DNA from: AP-15 sp963790875
GTDB taxonomy: Bacteria > Pseudomonadota > Alphaproteobacteria > ATCC43930 > CGMCC-115725
NCBI GenBank assembly: GCA_963790875.1
Contig: CAWBQT010000003.1
Coordinates: 1,426,001 to 1,490,000 of the forward strand
Direction: 5' to 3'
DNA length: 64,000 bases
Shown here one piece after another: positions 43,332 to 52,109 of the stretch (position 1 is the first letter of the stretch; each line of letters begins with the position of its first letter). The notes below the pieces were generated by a model. The model was given only the letters and a program-made list of their open reading frames with translations. It was not told the origin of the DNA and did no database searches. Both the position numbers and the translations under genes were made by a program.

Positions 43332-45394
43332 CTATCCGTCGATCACCGCCCTGAGCTTCCTTGCCAGCTCGTCGCGCCGATAGGGTTTGTCGACCACGGT
43401 CAGATCGCCGGGCAGCCCCGCTTTGAGGCTCGCGCTGCCGCGGTGTAGCCCGAGGTCAGCAGCACTTTGAGCGCCGGCCGAAGGCGCCGCGCCTCGACCG
43501 CGAGCTGTGCGCCGTCGGTGCCGCCGGGGATGATGACGTCCGAGAACAAGACGTCGATCGGCTGGTCGCCGCGCAGCAGCGCCAACGCCTGCGCCGCGTT
43601 GACGGCGGTGCGAACGTGGTAGCCGAGTTCCCGCAGGCTTTCGGCGGTGACGGCGAGCACCTCCTCCTCGTCTTCGACCACGAGGATCGTCTCACGGCCG
43701 GCGGCCGGCGGCAACGATGCAGGTCCGGCTTCGGGCGCCGGCAGCACCAAACCATCGCCCGATTTCGGCAGATACAACTCCACCGTCGTTCCGCTGCCGA
43801 GCGCGCTGCGAATTTTGACCTGGCCGGCCGCCGTCTTCGTGAAGCCGTAGACCTGACTGAGGCCGAGACCCGATCCCTTGCCGACTTCCTTGGTCGTGAA
43901 AAACGGATCGAATGCCCTCGCCAATACCGCCGGCGTCATGCCGACGCCGGAATCGCCAACCGCGACCATGACATGCGGTCCGGGTCTCGTTTCGGGATCG
44001 TCGGCCGACGGCTGCGGGTCGACGATGACGTGGCGCGTCTCGATCGTGATCCGCCCGCCGTCCGCCATCGCGTCCCGGGCATTGATGACGAGGTTGAGCA
44101 GTGCCGTCTCGAATTGCGCCGGATCGATCTGCACCCAGGCGGGCACCGAGCTCAGCATCGTGACCACCTCGATCTGCTCGCCGATGAGCCGACGGATCAG
44201 GTCTTCGCTGTCGGCGATCAGTTGGTTGAGGTCGACGGTCCGGGGACGGCTGATCTGTCTTCGGGCATAGGTCAGGAGCTGCCGGACCAGGTGCTCGCCG
44301 CGCTGCGCCGCTTTCATCGCGTGCTGCGCCAGGCGCTCGATCTTGTCGGCGTCGCCGCGCGCTCCCGAGATCAGCTCGAGATTGCCGATGACGGCGGTCA
44401 GGAGATTGTTGAAGTCGTGCGCCACGCCGCCGGTCAGCTGACCGATGGCATCGAGGCGTTGCGCTCTGGCAAGTTCCTCGCGCGAACGCGCCAGCGCCGC
44501 ATTGCGTTCTTCGGCAAGCGCGATCGCCGCATCGAGTTGGCCGGCAATGCGGCTCGCCTCGACAAGCAAAACCACCGGCGCGACGCTGACGGCGAAGAGA
44601 CCGTAGAGGGGACCTACGTAAAAACCCAGGTCAAAGCGTCCCGCGCTGCCGGCGGCGTCGAGCGCCGCGCCGAACAGCCAAGCCCAGAGAGCGACCAGCA
44701 GCCATAGATCGAGTACCGAATAGCGATGCCGCGCTCCCAGCAGCGCCAACGCTGCGAGGTTGATCAACAATACCGCGCCGCCGACGGCCAGCATTTGGAT
44801 CGTGTAGCGGTCGCCGCCGACGATGCGCGGCAACAGCCGATGACCGGCGGTGGCGAGGATGGTCAGCAGGCAGACGACGGCAACGACACCGGTGCCGGCC
44901 GCGACGACATCGGCGCGGGTGCCGGTGCGCAACAGCTCGTCCCCGTCATCGCGCCGATTCAGCAACGCATAACCAATCACGAACAGCGGCAATCCCCCTT
45001 GCCGGAAAACATCGAGCCAGGCGCTGCTCTGTGGGCTGCCTCCAAGCAACCCGCCGCTCGAAAACAGGCCGGGAAGGGTCAGCCCTTGCGAAATGACGAT
45101 CAGCGAAGTGAAGAGATACCCGTTTGCCAGAACGAGCGCCGCCCACAATCGCGAGCGTCGGAACCCGAATAACAGGAAACCGCCGGCCACCAGACAAATC
45201 AGTGCAAAAGTCGTTTTGTAAATTGGAATAAAGGCCGCAATGCGGGCCGCAGCGACTTGAGAAAACGGGAGTACCGCGCAAAATCCGACGAATAACGCAA
45301 TGGAGATCGCCAACGCCCGGCGCTGCGCCGCGCGCGGCGCCGGGGCTAGCACCGGGAACGTATCCGATCCTGTCGCCATCGGATGACCGTTCAC
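43332..45394 (-). CDS. MASE4 hybrid sensor histidine kinase with receiver domain, frameshift near the C-terminus
   Basis: Domain order: MASE4 membrane sensor (about 30-275, with GYLFTSLIVISQGLTLPGLF), HisKA with the phospho-acceptor His326 in GGVAHDFNNLL, HATPase (NLVINARDAMADGG, GDSGVGM, GKGSGLGLSQVYGF) and a receiver (ILVVEDEEEV, phospho-Asp in DVLFSDVIIPGG). At about 43440 the frame closes early; shifting one base restores LKAGLPGDLTVVDKPYRRDE with the conserved receiver Lys-Pro and a stop at 43332. As sequenced the protein ends after 664 residues and loses the last receiver strand. No separate response regulator is adjacent. Confidence 0.87.
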
Positions 45395-45553
45395 AGGGTT
45401 ACCCCGACGCCGTCGAGATTGCCCCAGCGAAGGTTCGTCAACCGCGAAGCCGCAGATCTATCCCTGGCCCGCATTCGGCCAATCTGGGCTCGTTAACCAA
45501 TTTCGCCAAGCGGACGCGCGGGCTCATCCGCGGTCTCGGCCCCGCTGTCCCCA

Positions 45554-45589
45554 CCGGTCAAACCGGTCAAGTCGGTCAAGTCGGTGGGC
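45554..45589 (+). repeat. Four 9-bp tandem units
   Basis: CCGGTCAAA, CCGGTCAAG, TCGGTCAAG and TCGGTGGGC in a row, in the 283-base gap between the histidine kinase and the terminase gene. That gap also holds a G9 tract (45601-45609) and no gene. Confidence 0.55.
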
Positions 45590-45677
45590 TGAAGGCGAAC
45601 GGGGGGGGGAAAATGTTGATCGTGGATTTCATTCTCGGTCGGCCTCTGAGGGCGAGCGCAACGCCGACGACGGGACA

Positions 45678-47138
45678 TTATCCGCCACGCTCCGCTTTTA
45701 GGCGCTCGGCGAGCAGGCGGTAATAGCCGAAGATGCCGTCCTCGCGGCCGGCGCGCTTCAGCCAGTCGAGCGCCTGCGCCGTCGAATCGACTTGGTCGTC
45801 GTGTCGGCTGCGCGGAAAGCTGGTCAACTCGTCGAGATAGGCACCGAGCCAGGGTGCGTCGTCGGGCAGGTGGACAAAGCCGTTCTCGATCGTCGCCGTC
45901 TGGGCGTAGAGGCGCATCACCTTGTCGGCCTGCGGCTGGTAGCGGGTGACGACCCACATGCCTTCGTCGAGCAGCTCCTGGATCAGCTGCGTGCCCGAAG
46001 ACTTGTCCTCGATCAGCACGACATCGGCGGCGAATTGCTCGCGTTGGGCACGCACCGCCCGTTTCAGCTCCGGATATTCGAGACGGCGGCGAAACACGTG
46101 GAGCAGATAGAGGTCCTTGCCGTGAATCCCCCAGCTGGTACACACGCTGTAGTCGGCAAGCTCGGTCGCCTTGCTGGCGGTGTCCCAGCTCTGCAGGATG
46201 CGGTCGAACTTGGCCGGCAGGTCGGCGGCGGCGTAGCGGCGAAACCAGGCGCGCTTGACCAGACCGCCGCCTTGCGGTGCCGGGTGCTGCTGGTATTGGC
46301 CGGCGAAATTGTAGTCGCCGATCGTCCGCCGGAGCCGTTCGAGCAGCTCGATCGGCTCGCGCCGGGGGTGTAGCGCCTCGCCTTCGCGCCGCATGAACAG
46401 CCGGGCGCCGGGCCGGGCATCGATGACGTGCACTTCGTCCGCTTCGGCGATCGCCGGAAAGCGCACCACTTCCCAGGCCTCCTGGCCCAGCACATGCGCC
46501 GTCAGATCATCCTCGTGCAGCCGGTGCATGACGAGAATGATGGCGCCGCTCTGCTTGTTGTTGAGCCGGCTGTAGAGCGTGTGGTCGTACCAGTCGTTGA
46601 CCGCCTGCCGCTGCGTCCGCGATAGCGCCTCCTCGGGCTTCAGCGGGTCGTCGACGACGATGATGTCGGCGCCGCGGCCGGTCAGCGCGCCACCGACCGA
46701 GACGGCGAGCCGATAGCCCTGCGCCGTCGTGACGAATTCCTGCACCGCACTCTTCTCGGCCGAGAGTTGGGTGGCAAACCAGCGGCAATACCAGCCGCTC
46801 GACATCAGGGCGCGGCACTCGCGCGCCTGCTGCTCGGCGAGCTCCTGGCTATAGCTGACACAGATCAGGCGCATGCCCGGCTCGCGGGCGAGGCACCAGG
46901 CCGGAAACGCCACCGAGGCCAAGAGCGATTTCAGATGGCGCGGCGGCAGGTTGATGACGAGACGGCGGATGCGGCCGGCGCGCACCGCGGCGAGCCGCGC
47001 CGCTACGACCTCGAAATGCCAGTTGAAGGCGAAATCGCCGCGGCCATGCAGCTCGTAAAAAGCACGCGCGGCAAAGCTCGCAAAGTCGCGCTCGAGGAAT
47101 GTCCGAAATTCGGCCCGGACGAGCTCTGCCTCCGTCAC
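45678..47138 (-). CDS. Phage terminase large subunit
   Basis: 486 residues. ATPase: Walker A LPPRHLKS (about 64-71), Walker B ADIIVVDDP. Nuclease: LQSWDTASKATELADYS (first Asp), DVVLIEDKSSG and SRHDDQVDSTAQALDWL (last Asp). This is the terminase_6 type that packages phage DNA. Its start overlaps the DUF5681 gene by four bases. No portal, capsid or tail gene lies near, so it is an orphan or the remnant of a prophage. Orphan pairs of this kind recur in alphaproteobacterial genomes. Confidence 0.9.
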   Translation of the reverse strand: MTEAELVRAEFRTFLERDFASFAARAFYELHGRGDFAFNWHFEVVAARLAAVRAGRIRRLVINLPPRHLKSLLASVAFPAWCLAREPGMRLICVSYSQELAEQQARECRALMSSGWYCRWFATQLSAEKSAVQEFVTTAQGYRLAVSVGGALTGRGADIIVVDDPLKPEEALSRTQRQAVNDWYDHTLYSRLNNKQSGAIILVMHRLHEDDLTAHVLGQEAWEVVRFPAIAEADEVHVIDARPGARLFMRREGEALHPRREPIELLERLRRTIGDYNFAGQYQQHPAPQGGGLVKRAWFRRYAAADLPAKFDRILQSWDTASKATELADYSVCTSWGIHGKDLYLLHVFRRRLEYPELKRAVRAQREQFAADVVLIEDKSSGTQLIQELLDEGMWVVTRYQPQADKVMRLYAQTATIENGFVHLPDDAPWLGAYLDELTSFPRSRHDDQVDSTAQALDWLKRAGREDGIFGYYRLLAERLKAERGG

Positions 47139-47575
47139 TCGACCGCGCCGAGGCGCAACAGCAGCAGCTGGAGGACCTTCTCGTCGGCTTCGTCGAGACG
47201 GCAGGGCTCCGGCGCCGGCGGCGGCGCTTCGATCTTGTGCAACAGATCGACCAGAAGCTTGGTGGCCCGCAGATCGGCATCGGCCGAGCGGTCGACGAGC
47301 TGTTTCGCGATCTGCTCGCGCTTGCTGACAAGACGGCGCTTGCCGTCGACGGTGACCCGTGCCGACTTGTCGAGTTCGGCGAGCAGCAACGCCGCGAGCT
47401 CGTGCCCGCGGCGCGGCCGGCCGCCCGGGTTGCCCGATTGGCCCTTGCGAAATTGGGCAGAACGGGGCGGCCGGCGAAAGCCAACCGGCGACTTATCGGC
47501 GCGGTCGATGCCGACTGTAGTTTCGTTAATTTCGGGAGGGTCGGCGGCGCCACCGCTCTGAGAGTTCCGTTTCAT
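47135..47575 (-). CDS. DUF5681-domain protein, putative terminase partner
   Basis: 146 residues. The domain signature FRKGQSGNPGGRPRRG is at about 42-57, followed by a helical part (LVDRSADADLRATKLLVDLL). DUF5681 genes commonly sit right before terminase large subunits and are taken as small-terminase-like. ATG 47575 has no Shine-Dalgarno sequence and lies six bases after a consensus -10 box, so the message is probably leaderless. Confidence 0.85.
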   Translation of the reverse strand: MKRNSQSGGAADPPEINETTVGIDRADKSPVGFRRPPRSAQFRKGQSGNPGGRPRRGHELAALLLAELDKSARVTVDGKRRLVSKREQIAKQLVDRSADADLRATKLLVDLLHKIEAPPPAPEPCRLDEADEKVLQLLLLRLGAVE

Positions 47576-47581
47576 GTTGCT

Positions 47582-47610
47582 ATTCTATAGCGATTATGAT
47601 ATTTTGTCAA
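47582..47610 (-). promoter_or_regulatory. Near-consensus sigma-70 promoter of the DUF5681-terminase operon
   Basis: On the minus strand, TTGACA (47605-47610) and TAGAAT (47582-47587) are separated by 17 bases. Transcription would begin at or next to the ATG at 47575, implying a leaderless message. Confidence 0.72.
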
Positions 47611-47618
47611 TATGACAA
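47604..47618. promoter_or_regulatory. 15-bp palindrome over the -35 box, candidate operator
   Basis: TTGTC-AATAT-GACAA, a perfect 5-bp inverted repeat covering the -35 element of the terminase operon. A repressor here would block polymerase. The regulator is not known. Confidence 0.45.
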
Positions 47619-47981
47619 TGAACGAATGCGATGCGACATGCCCGATGTTTGGCGCCACGGCACGGCGATCCCTCAGCAATCCCTCAGCAATCCCGCGGCG
47701 CGGCCGCCGCGACGGCCGCAGTCCATCTCCAATATCTCATATTATCAAAGGGATGGAGGGAGGAATGGTGGCCTGCGACGGGGCAAATTGGGCACGATTT
47801 TCGCTCAGAACAGCGATCTTCCGGGGTCAACGCCGGTCTTGGGGCCGGTGTCGCGGCGGCTGGCGCTGCGCCGCGGCATTGATTTCGGCCGGACCCGTTC
47901 ATAAGTTCGGGCACTCGCGACCCGAGCCCCCGCGAGCCCGCAAAACGGGCCGGGGCGCGTCCCTGGTGCAAGGAAAGAGCG
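47619..47981. other. Gap between terminase operon and serC
   Basis: About 360 bases without a supported gene. It must carry the serC promoter. Open plus-strand frames here lack family resemblance. Confidence 0.35.
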
Positions 47982-49139
47982 ATGAAGCCGACCCGGCGCC
48001 CGGCCAACCCCTGCTTCTCGTCAGGCCCTTGCGCCAAGCGCCCGGGCTGGTCGCCGGCGGTGCTGGAGGCGGCGCTGGTCGGCCGCTCGCACCGCTCGGG
48101 CGTGGGTCTCGCGCGGCTGGTCGAGGTCGTCGAGCGGTCGCGCGCCATCCTCGGCGTACCGGCCGACTGGCGGGTCGGCATCGTCGCCGGCTCGGACACC
48201 GGCGCGATCGAGATCGCGATGTGGTCGCTGCTCGGCGCTCGCGGCATCGACATGCTCGCCTGGGAGAATTTCGGCGAGGGCTGGGTCGAGGACGTGCGGC
48301 AGCTAAAACTCCCGGATTTGCGGGTGTTGACGGCGCCCTATGGGAGGCTGCCCGATCTGCGGGCGGTCGATTGGGGGCGCGACGTCGTCTTTCCGTGGAA
48401 CGGCACGACCGCGGGGGTGCGGGTGCCGGATGGCGACTGGATCGCCGCCGACCGTCGCGGGCTGGCGATTTGCGATGCGACTTCGGCCGTCTTCGCGATG
48501 CGGCTTCCTTGGGATCGGCTCGATGTCGTGACCTGGTCGTGGCAGAAGGCGCTGGGCGGCGAGGCGGCGCATGGCATGCTGGCGCTGTCGCCGCGCGCCG
48601 TCGAGCGGCTGGCAAGCTATCAACCGCCCTGGCCGTTGCCGAAACTGTTCCGGCTGACCGCCAAGGGCAAACTGATCGAGGGCGTCTTCCGCGGCGAGAC
48701 GATCAATACGCCGTCGATGCTTTGCGTCGAGGATGCGCTCAATTCACTGCGCTGGGCCGAGAGCGTCGGCGGCCTCGACGGACTCGTCGCGCGCTCGGAA
48801 CGGAACCTCGCTGCGTTCATTCAATGGGTTGCGCGCACATCCTGGATCGAGTTCCTCGCCGAGGATCCGGCGACGATCTCCTGCACCTCACCGCAGATGA
48901 AGCTCGTCGAGCCGTGGTTTTTGGCGCTGTCGTCCGAGGAGCGTTTCCGCACCGTGCGGGCGATGACCCGGCGCCTCGAAGAGGAACGGGCGGGCTACGA
49001 TCTCGCCAGCCACCGCGCCTCGCCGCCCGGCATCCGGGTGTGGACCGGGGCGACCGTCGAGACGAGCGACGTCGAGGCGCTGCTGCCCTGGCTCGACTGG
49101 GGTTGGGACGAAGAGCGCCGTCTCGCCCGCGCCGCCTAA
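47982..49139 (+). CDS. serC: Phosphoserine aminotransferase
   Basis: 385 residues, the SerC branch typical of alphaproteobacteria and archaea (TIGR01365 type). NPCFSSGPCAKRPGW at the start, PLP-binding Lys in TWSWQKALGGEAAHGM (about 190) and a C-terminal GIRVWTGATVETSDV. Converts 3-phosphohydroxypyruvate to phosphoserine, the second step of serine synthesis. AAGGAAAG precedes ATG 47982. Followed by serA, so two steps of the pathway are adjacent. Confidence 0.93.
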   Translation: MKPTRRPANPCFSSGPCAKRPGWSPAVLEAALVGRSHRSGVGLARLVEVVERSRAILGVPADWRVGIVAGSDTGAIEIAMWSLLGARGIDMLAWENFGEGWVEDVRQLKLPDLRVLTAPYGRLPDLRAVDWGRDVVFPWNGTTAGVRVPDGDWIAADRRGLAICDATSAVFAMRLPWDRLDVVTWSWQKALGGEAAHGMLALSPRAVERLASYQPPWPLPKLFRLTAKGKLIEGVFRGETINTPSMLCVEDALNSLRWAESVGGLDGLVARSERNLAAFIQWVARTSWIEFLAEDPATISCTSPQMKLVEPWFLALSSEERFRTVRAMTRRLEEERAGYDLASHRASPPGIRVWTGATVETSDVEALLPWLDWGWDEERRLARAA

Positions 49140-49151
49140 GTCACCAAATCT

Positions 49152-49236
49152 TACCGCAAAGGGCGCTAAGGGAGTGCGATGGGCGCAAAGGGCTCGCACT
49201 GCGTCCTTGGCAAATCCTTCGCGTCCTCTGCGGTAA
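49152..49236. repeat. Inverted-repeat intergenic element (CCGCAAAGG type)
   Basis: Left arm TACCGCAAAGGGCGCTAAGG and right arm CCTTCGCGTCCTCTGCGGTA (49217-49236) form an imperfect hairpin between serC and serA. A partial relative lies at about 50861-50890 downstream of serA. Design resembles the element at 14169. Confidence 0.6.
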
Positions 49237-49262
49237 AAATCTTGATTGAGAAAGATGACGAC

Positions 49263-50855
49263 ATGCCGAAGGTGTTGATTGCCGATGCCCTGAGCCCGCG
49301 CGCCGCCGAGATCCTGACGGCGCGCGGGGTTGAAACCGACATGCTGCCGGGTCTGCCGCCGGCCGAACTGGCGGACCGCATCGCACGCTACGATGGGCTC
49401 GCCGTGCGTTCGGCGACCAAGGTGACGCGCGCACTGATCGGCCGAGCAGCTCAGCTGAAGGTGATCGGCCGGGCCGGGATCGGCGTCGACAACATCGACG
49501 TGGCGGCGGCAACCGAGCGTGGCATCGTCGTGATGAACACGCCCTACGGCAACTCGATCACGGCGGCCGAGCATACGATTGCGCTGTTGTTCGCGCTCGT
49601 CCGGCAGATCCCGGCCGCCGATTATTCGACTCAGACCGGCAAATGGGAAAAGTCGCGCTTCATGGGCGTCGAATTGACCGGCAAGACCTTGGGACTGATC
49701 GGCTGCGGCAATGTCGGCTCCTGTGTCGCTGAACGCGCGCTCGGGCTGCGCATGAAGGTCGTCGCCTATGATCCGTTCCTGACTGCCGAGCGGGCGATCG
49801 CTCTCGGCGTCGAGAAAACGGCGCTCGACGAACTCTTCGCCCGCGCCGATTTCGTCAGCCTGCACACGCCGCTGACCGATGCGACAAGGAACCTGATCGA
49901 CGCCGCCGCACTCGCCCGGATGAAGCGCGGCGTGCGCCTTATCAATTGCGCGCGCGGCGGCCTCGTCGTCGAGGAGGATCTGGCAGGAGCCCTCGATGCC
50001 GGCCACGTCGCCGGCGCGGCGATCGACGTCTTCGCCGAAGAGCCGGCGCTGACGAGCCCGCTGTTCGGCCGCGACAATGTCGTCGCGACGCCGCATCTTG
50101 GCGCCGCGACGACCGAGGCGCAGGAGAATGTGGCCCTGCAGATCGCCGAGCAGATGGCCGATTTCCTGCTGACCGGGGCGATCGCCAATGCGGTCAATGT
50201 GCCGTCGCTCTCCGCCGAAGAAGCAAAGCGCATCCGGCCCTATCTGCGGCTCGCCGAAGAGGTCGGCAGCTTTGCCGGCCAGTTGACCGAGAGCGGCATC
50301 GCCGAAGTCGCCATCGAATATGAAGGAGCGATCGCCGAATTGAATGTCAAGCCGTTGACCGCGATCGCGTTGACCGGCCTCCTGGCGCCGCAACTCGCGA
50401 CCGTCAACATGGTCAACGCACCGCTCCTCTGCCGCGAGCGCGGCATCCGCGTCAGCGAGACGCGGCGCGCCGAGCCGGGCGGTTATCAGACCTTGATCCG
50501 GGTTGCGGTGACGCCGAACGGCGCGGTAGGCGACGCCGGCAGGCGGGAAGTCGCCGGCACGTTATTCGGCGGCGACAAGCCGCGCATCGTTTCGGTCGAA
50601 GGCATCCCGCTCGAAGCCGAATTGGGCGGCGACATGCTGTTTGTGCGCAATTGCGATCGGCCGGGCTTCATTGGCGCGCTGGGCCAGGCCTTCGGCGCCG
50701 GCGGGGTGAATATCGCCACGTTCCACCTCGGCCGGACGGCTCCCGGCGGAGACGCGATCGCTCTCGTCGCGGTCGACCAAACGCTGACGCCGGCCCTGCT
50801 CGACACGGTCCGCGCCCTGCCGAACGTGATCCAGGTCAAAGCGCTGCGCTTTTGA
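49263..50855 (+). CDS. serA: D-3-phosphoglycerate dehydrogenase
   Basis: 530 residues, long form. Substrate domain, then NAD-binding GKTLGLIGCGNVGSCVAERA (about 142-161), catalytic Arg in INCARGGLVVEE, Glu in DVFAEEPA and His in ATPHLGAATTEAQ. An intervening domain (ASB) and a C-terminal ACT domain (ending PNVIQVKALRF) complete it. Commits 3-phosphoglycerate to serine synthesis; the ACT domain usually mediates serine feedback. Start ATG 49263 matches MPKVLIADALSPRAAEIL of the family. Confidence 0.96.
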   Translation: MPKVLIADALSPRAAEILTARGVETDMLPGLPPAELADRIARYDGLAVRSATKVTRALIGRAAQLKVIGRAGIGVDNIDVAAATERGIVVMNTPYGNSITAAEHTIALLFALVRQIPAADYSTQTGKWEKSRFMGVELTGKTLGLIGCGNVGSCVAERALGLRMKVVAYDPFLTAERAIALGVEKTALDELFARADFVSLHTPLTDATRNLIDAAALARMKRGVRLINCARGGLVVEEDLAGALDAGHVAGAAIDVFAEEPALTSPLFGRDNVVATPHLGAATTEAQENVALQIAEQMADFLLTGAIANAVNVPSLSAEEAKRIRPYLRLAEEVGSFAGQLTESGIAEVAIEYEGAIAELNVKPLTAIALTGLLAPQLATVNMVNAPLLCRERGIRVSETRRAEPGGYQTLIRVAVTPNGAVGDAGRREVAGTLFGGDKPRIVSVEGIPLEAELGGDMLFVRNCDRPGFIGALGQAFGAGGVNIATFHLGRTAPGGDAIALVAVDQTLTPALLDTVRALPNVIQVKALRF

Positions 50856-50933
50856 GGCGAACCGCGAAGACAGGGGCGGCACAGAGGCGATAAGATCATA
50901 TTTTATTTCGCGGCGCTGCCCTTCGCTGGTCCG

Positions 50934-52097
50934 ATGAACGACGCCCCGCATCCTGCGCTGTTGCCGACCGGCATGCGCGACCTGTTGCCGCCCGAGGCGG
51001 AGGCCGAGGCGCGCGTCGTGTCGCGGCTGATGGCGACGTTGGCCGGGCACGGTTATGAGCGGGTCAAGCCGCCGCTCGTCGAGTTCGAGGAAACCCTGTT
51101 TGCCGGCGCCGGGGCGGCGATGGGGACCGCGACCTTTCGCACGATGGACCCGGATTCGCACCGCATGATCGGGGTGCGCGCCGATATGACGCCGCAGATC
51201 GCGAGGATCGCCGGCACCCGGTTCGGCGGCGCGGCGCGGCCGTTGCGGCTGAGCTATGCCGGCCCGGTTCTGCGGGTTCGAGGCTCGGAAATCCGGCCGG
51301 AGCGCGAATTCAGCCAGATCGGCGCCGAGCTGATCGGCGCCGCGGGTCCCGCTGCCGATATCGAGGCGATCACGGTCGCTGGCGAGGCGCTCGCCGCACT
51401 CGGGGTGCCGCGCCTCTCGGTCGACATTACCCTGCCGACCCTGGTGCCCGCGCTGGCGGCGGCCTTCGGCATCGCCGGCGAGCAAGGTGCCGCCTTGCGT
51501 GCCGCTCTCGACCATAAGGACGCGGCCGCGGTTGCCGCCGTCGCCGGTGCCGCGGGCCAACTCTTCGGCCGGTTACTCGCCGCGGCGGGGCCGGCCGGCC
51601 CGGCGCTCGCGGCGCTCGATCGGCTCGAGCTGCCGGCGCGAGCCCGCGCCGAGCGGTTGCGGCTCGGCGCCGTGCTCGACGGGTTGGCGGAAGCGGCGCC
51701 GGAACTCGCCGTGACCGTCGATCCGGTCGAGAACCGCGGCGTCGAATACCATACCGGGATCAGCTTCACGTTCTTTGCCGGCAACGTCTCGGGAAACGGA
51801 CCGGTCGGCGAACTCGGCCGCGGCGGCCGCTATCAGGTCGGCGATCCGGCGGCCTCGGAACCGGCTACCGGTTTTTCGCTTTATGCCGACACGATCCTGC
51901 GGACATTGCCGCGTCCGGTGATGCCGTACCGACTGCTGCTGCCGCCCGGTGCCGATCGCGCCCGTGCCGCCGCCTTGCGCGCGGCCGGCTGGATTACCGT
52001 TGCGGTGCTCGAACCCGCCGGCGATTGGCGGTCGGAAGCTCGCCGCCTCGGTTGCAGCCACCTCTTCGAGGATGGCGCTGCGGTGGCCCTCGACTGA
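50934..52097 (+). CDS. hisZ: ATP phosphoribosyltransferase regulatory subunit
   Basis: 387 residues, class II aminoacyl-tRNA-synthetase fold without tRNA-binding domain. TGMRDLLPPEAEAEARV at the start, motif-2-like MIGVRADMTPQIARIAGTR and a late GRGGRYQVGDP and PATGFSLYADTILR. HisZ activates the short-form HisG in histidine synthesis; hisG is not in the window. Gene order serA-hisZ-purA is a recurring alphaproteobacterial arrangement. Confidence 0.93.
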   Translation: MNDAPHPALLPTGMRDLLPPEAEAEARVVSRLMATLAGHGYERVKPPLVEFEETLFAGAGAAMGTATFRTMDPDSHRMIGVRADMTPQIARIAGTRFGGAARPLRLSYAGPVLRVRGSEIRPEREFSQIGAELIGAAGPAADIEAITVAGEALAALGVPRLSVDITLPTLVPALAAAFGIAGEQGAALRAALDHKDAAAVAAVAGAAGQLFGRLLAAAGPAGPALAALDRLELPARARAERLRLGAVLDGLAEAAPELAVTVDPVENRGVEYHTGISFTFFAGNVSGNGPVGELGRGGRYQVGDPAASEPATGFSLYADTILRTLPRPVMPYRLLLPPGADRARAAALRAAGWITVAVLEPAGDWRSEARRLGCSHLFEDGAAVALD

Positions 52098-52109
52098 AGG
52101 GGCGCGGCC

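Noticed and set aside
48888..50393. 501-codon minus-strand frame opposite serC and serA
   Set aside because: Shadow of two identified genes; no motif or ribosome binding site.
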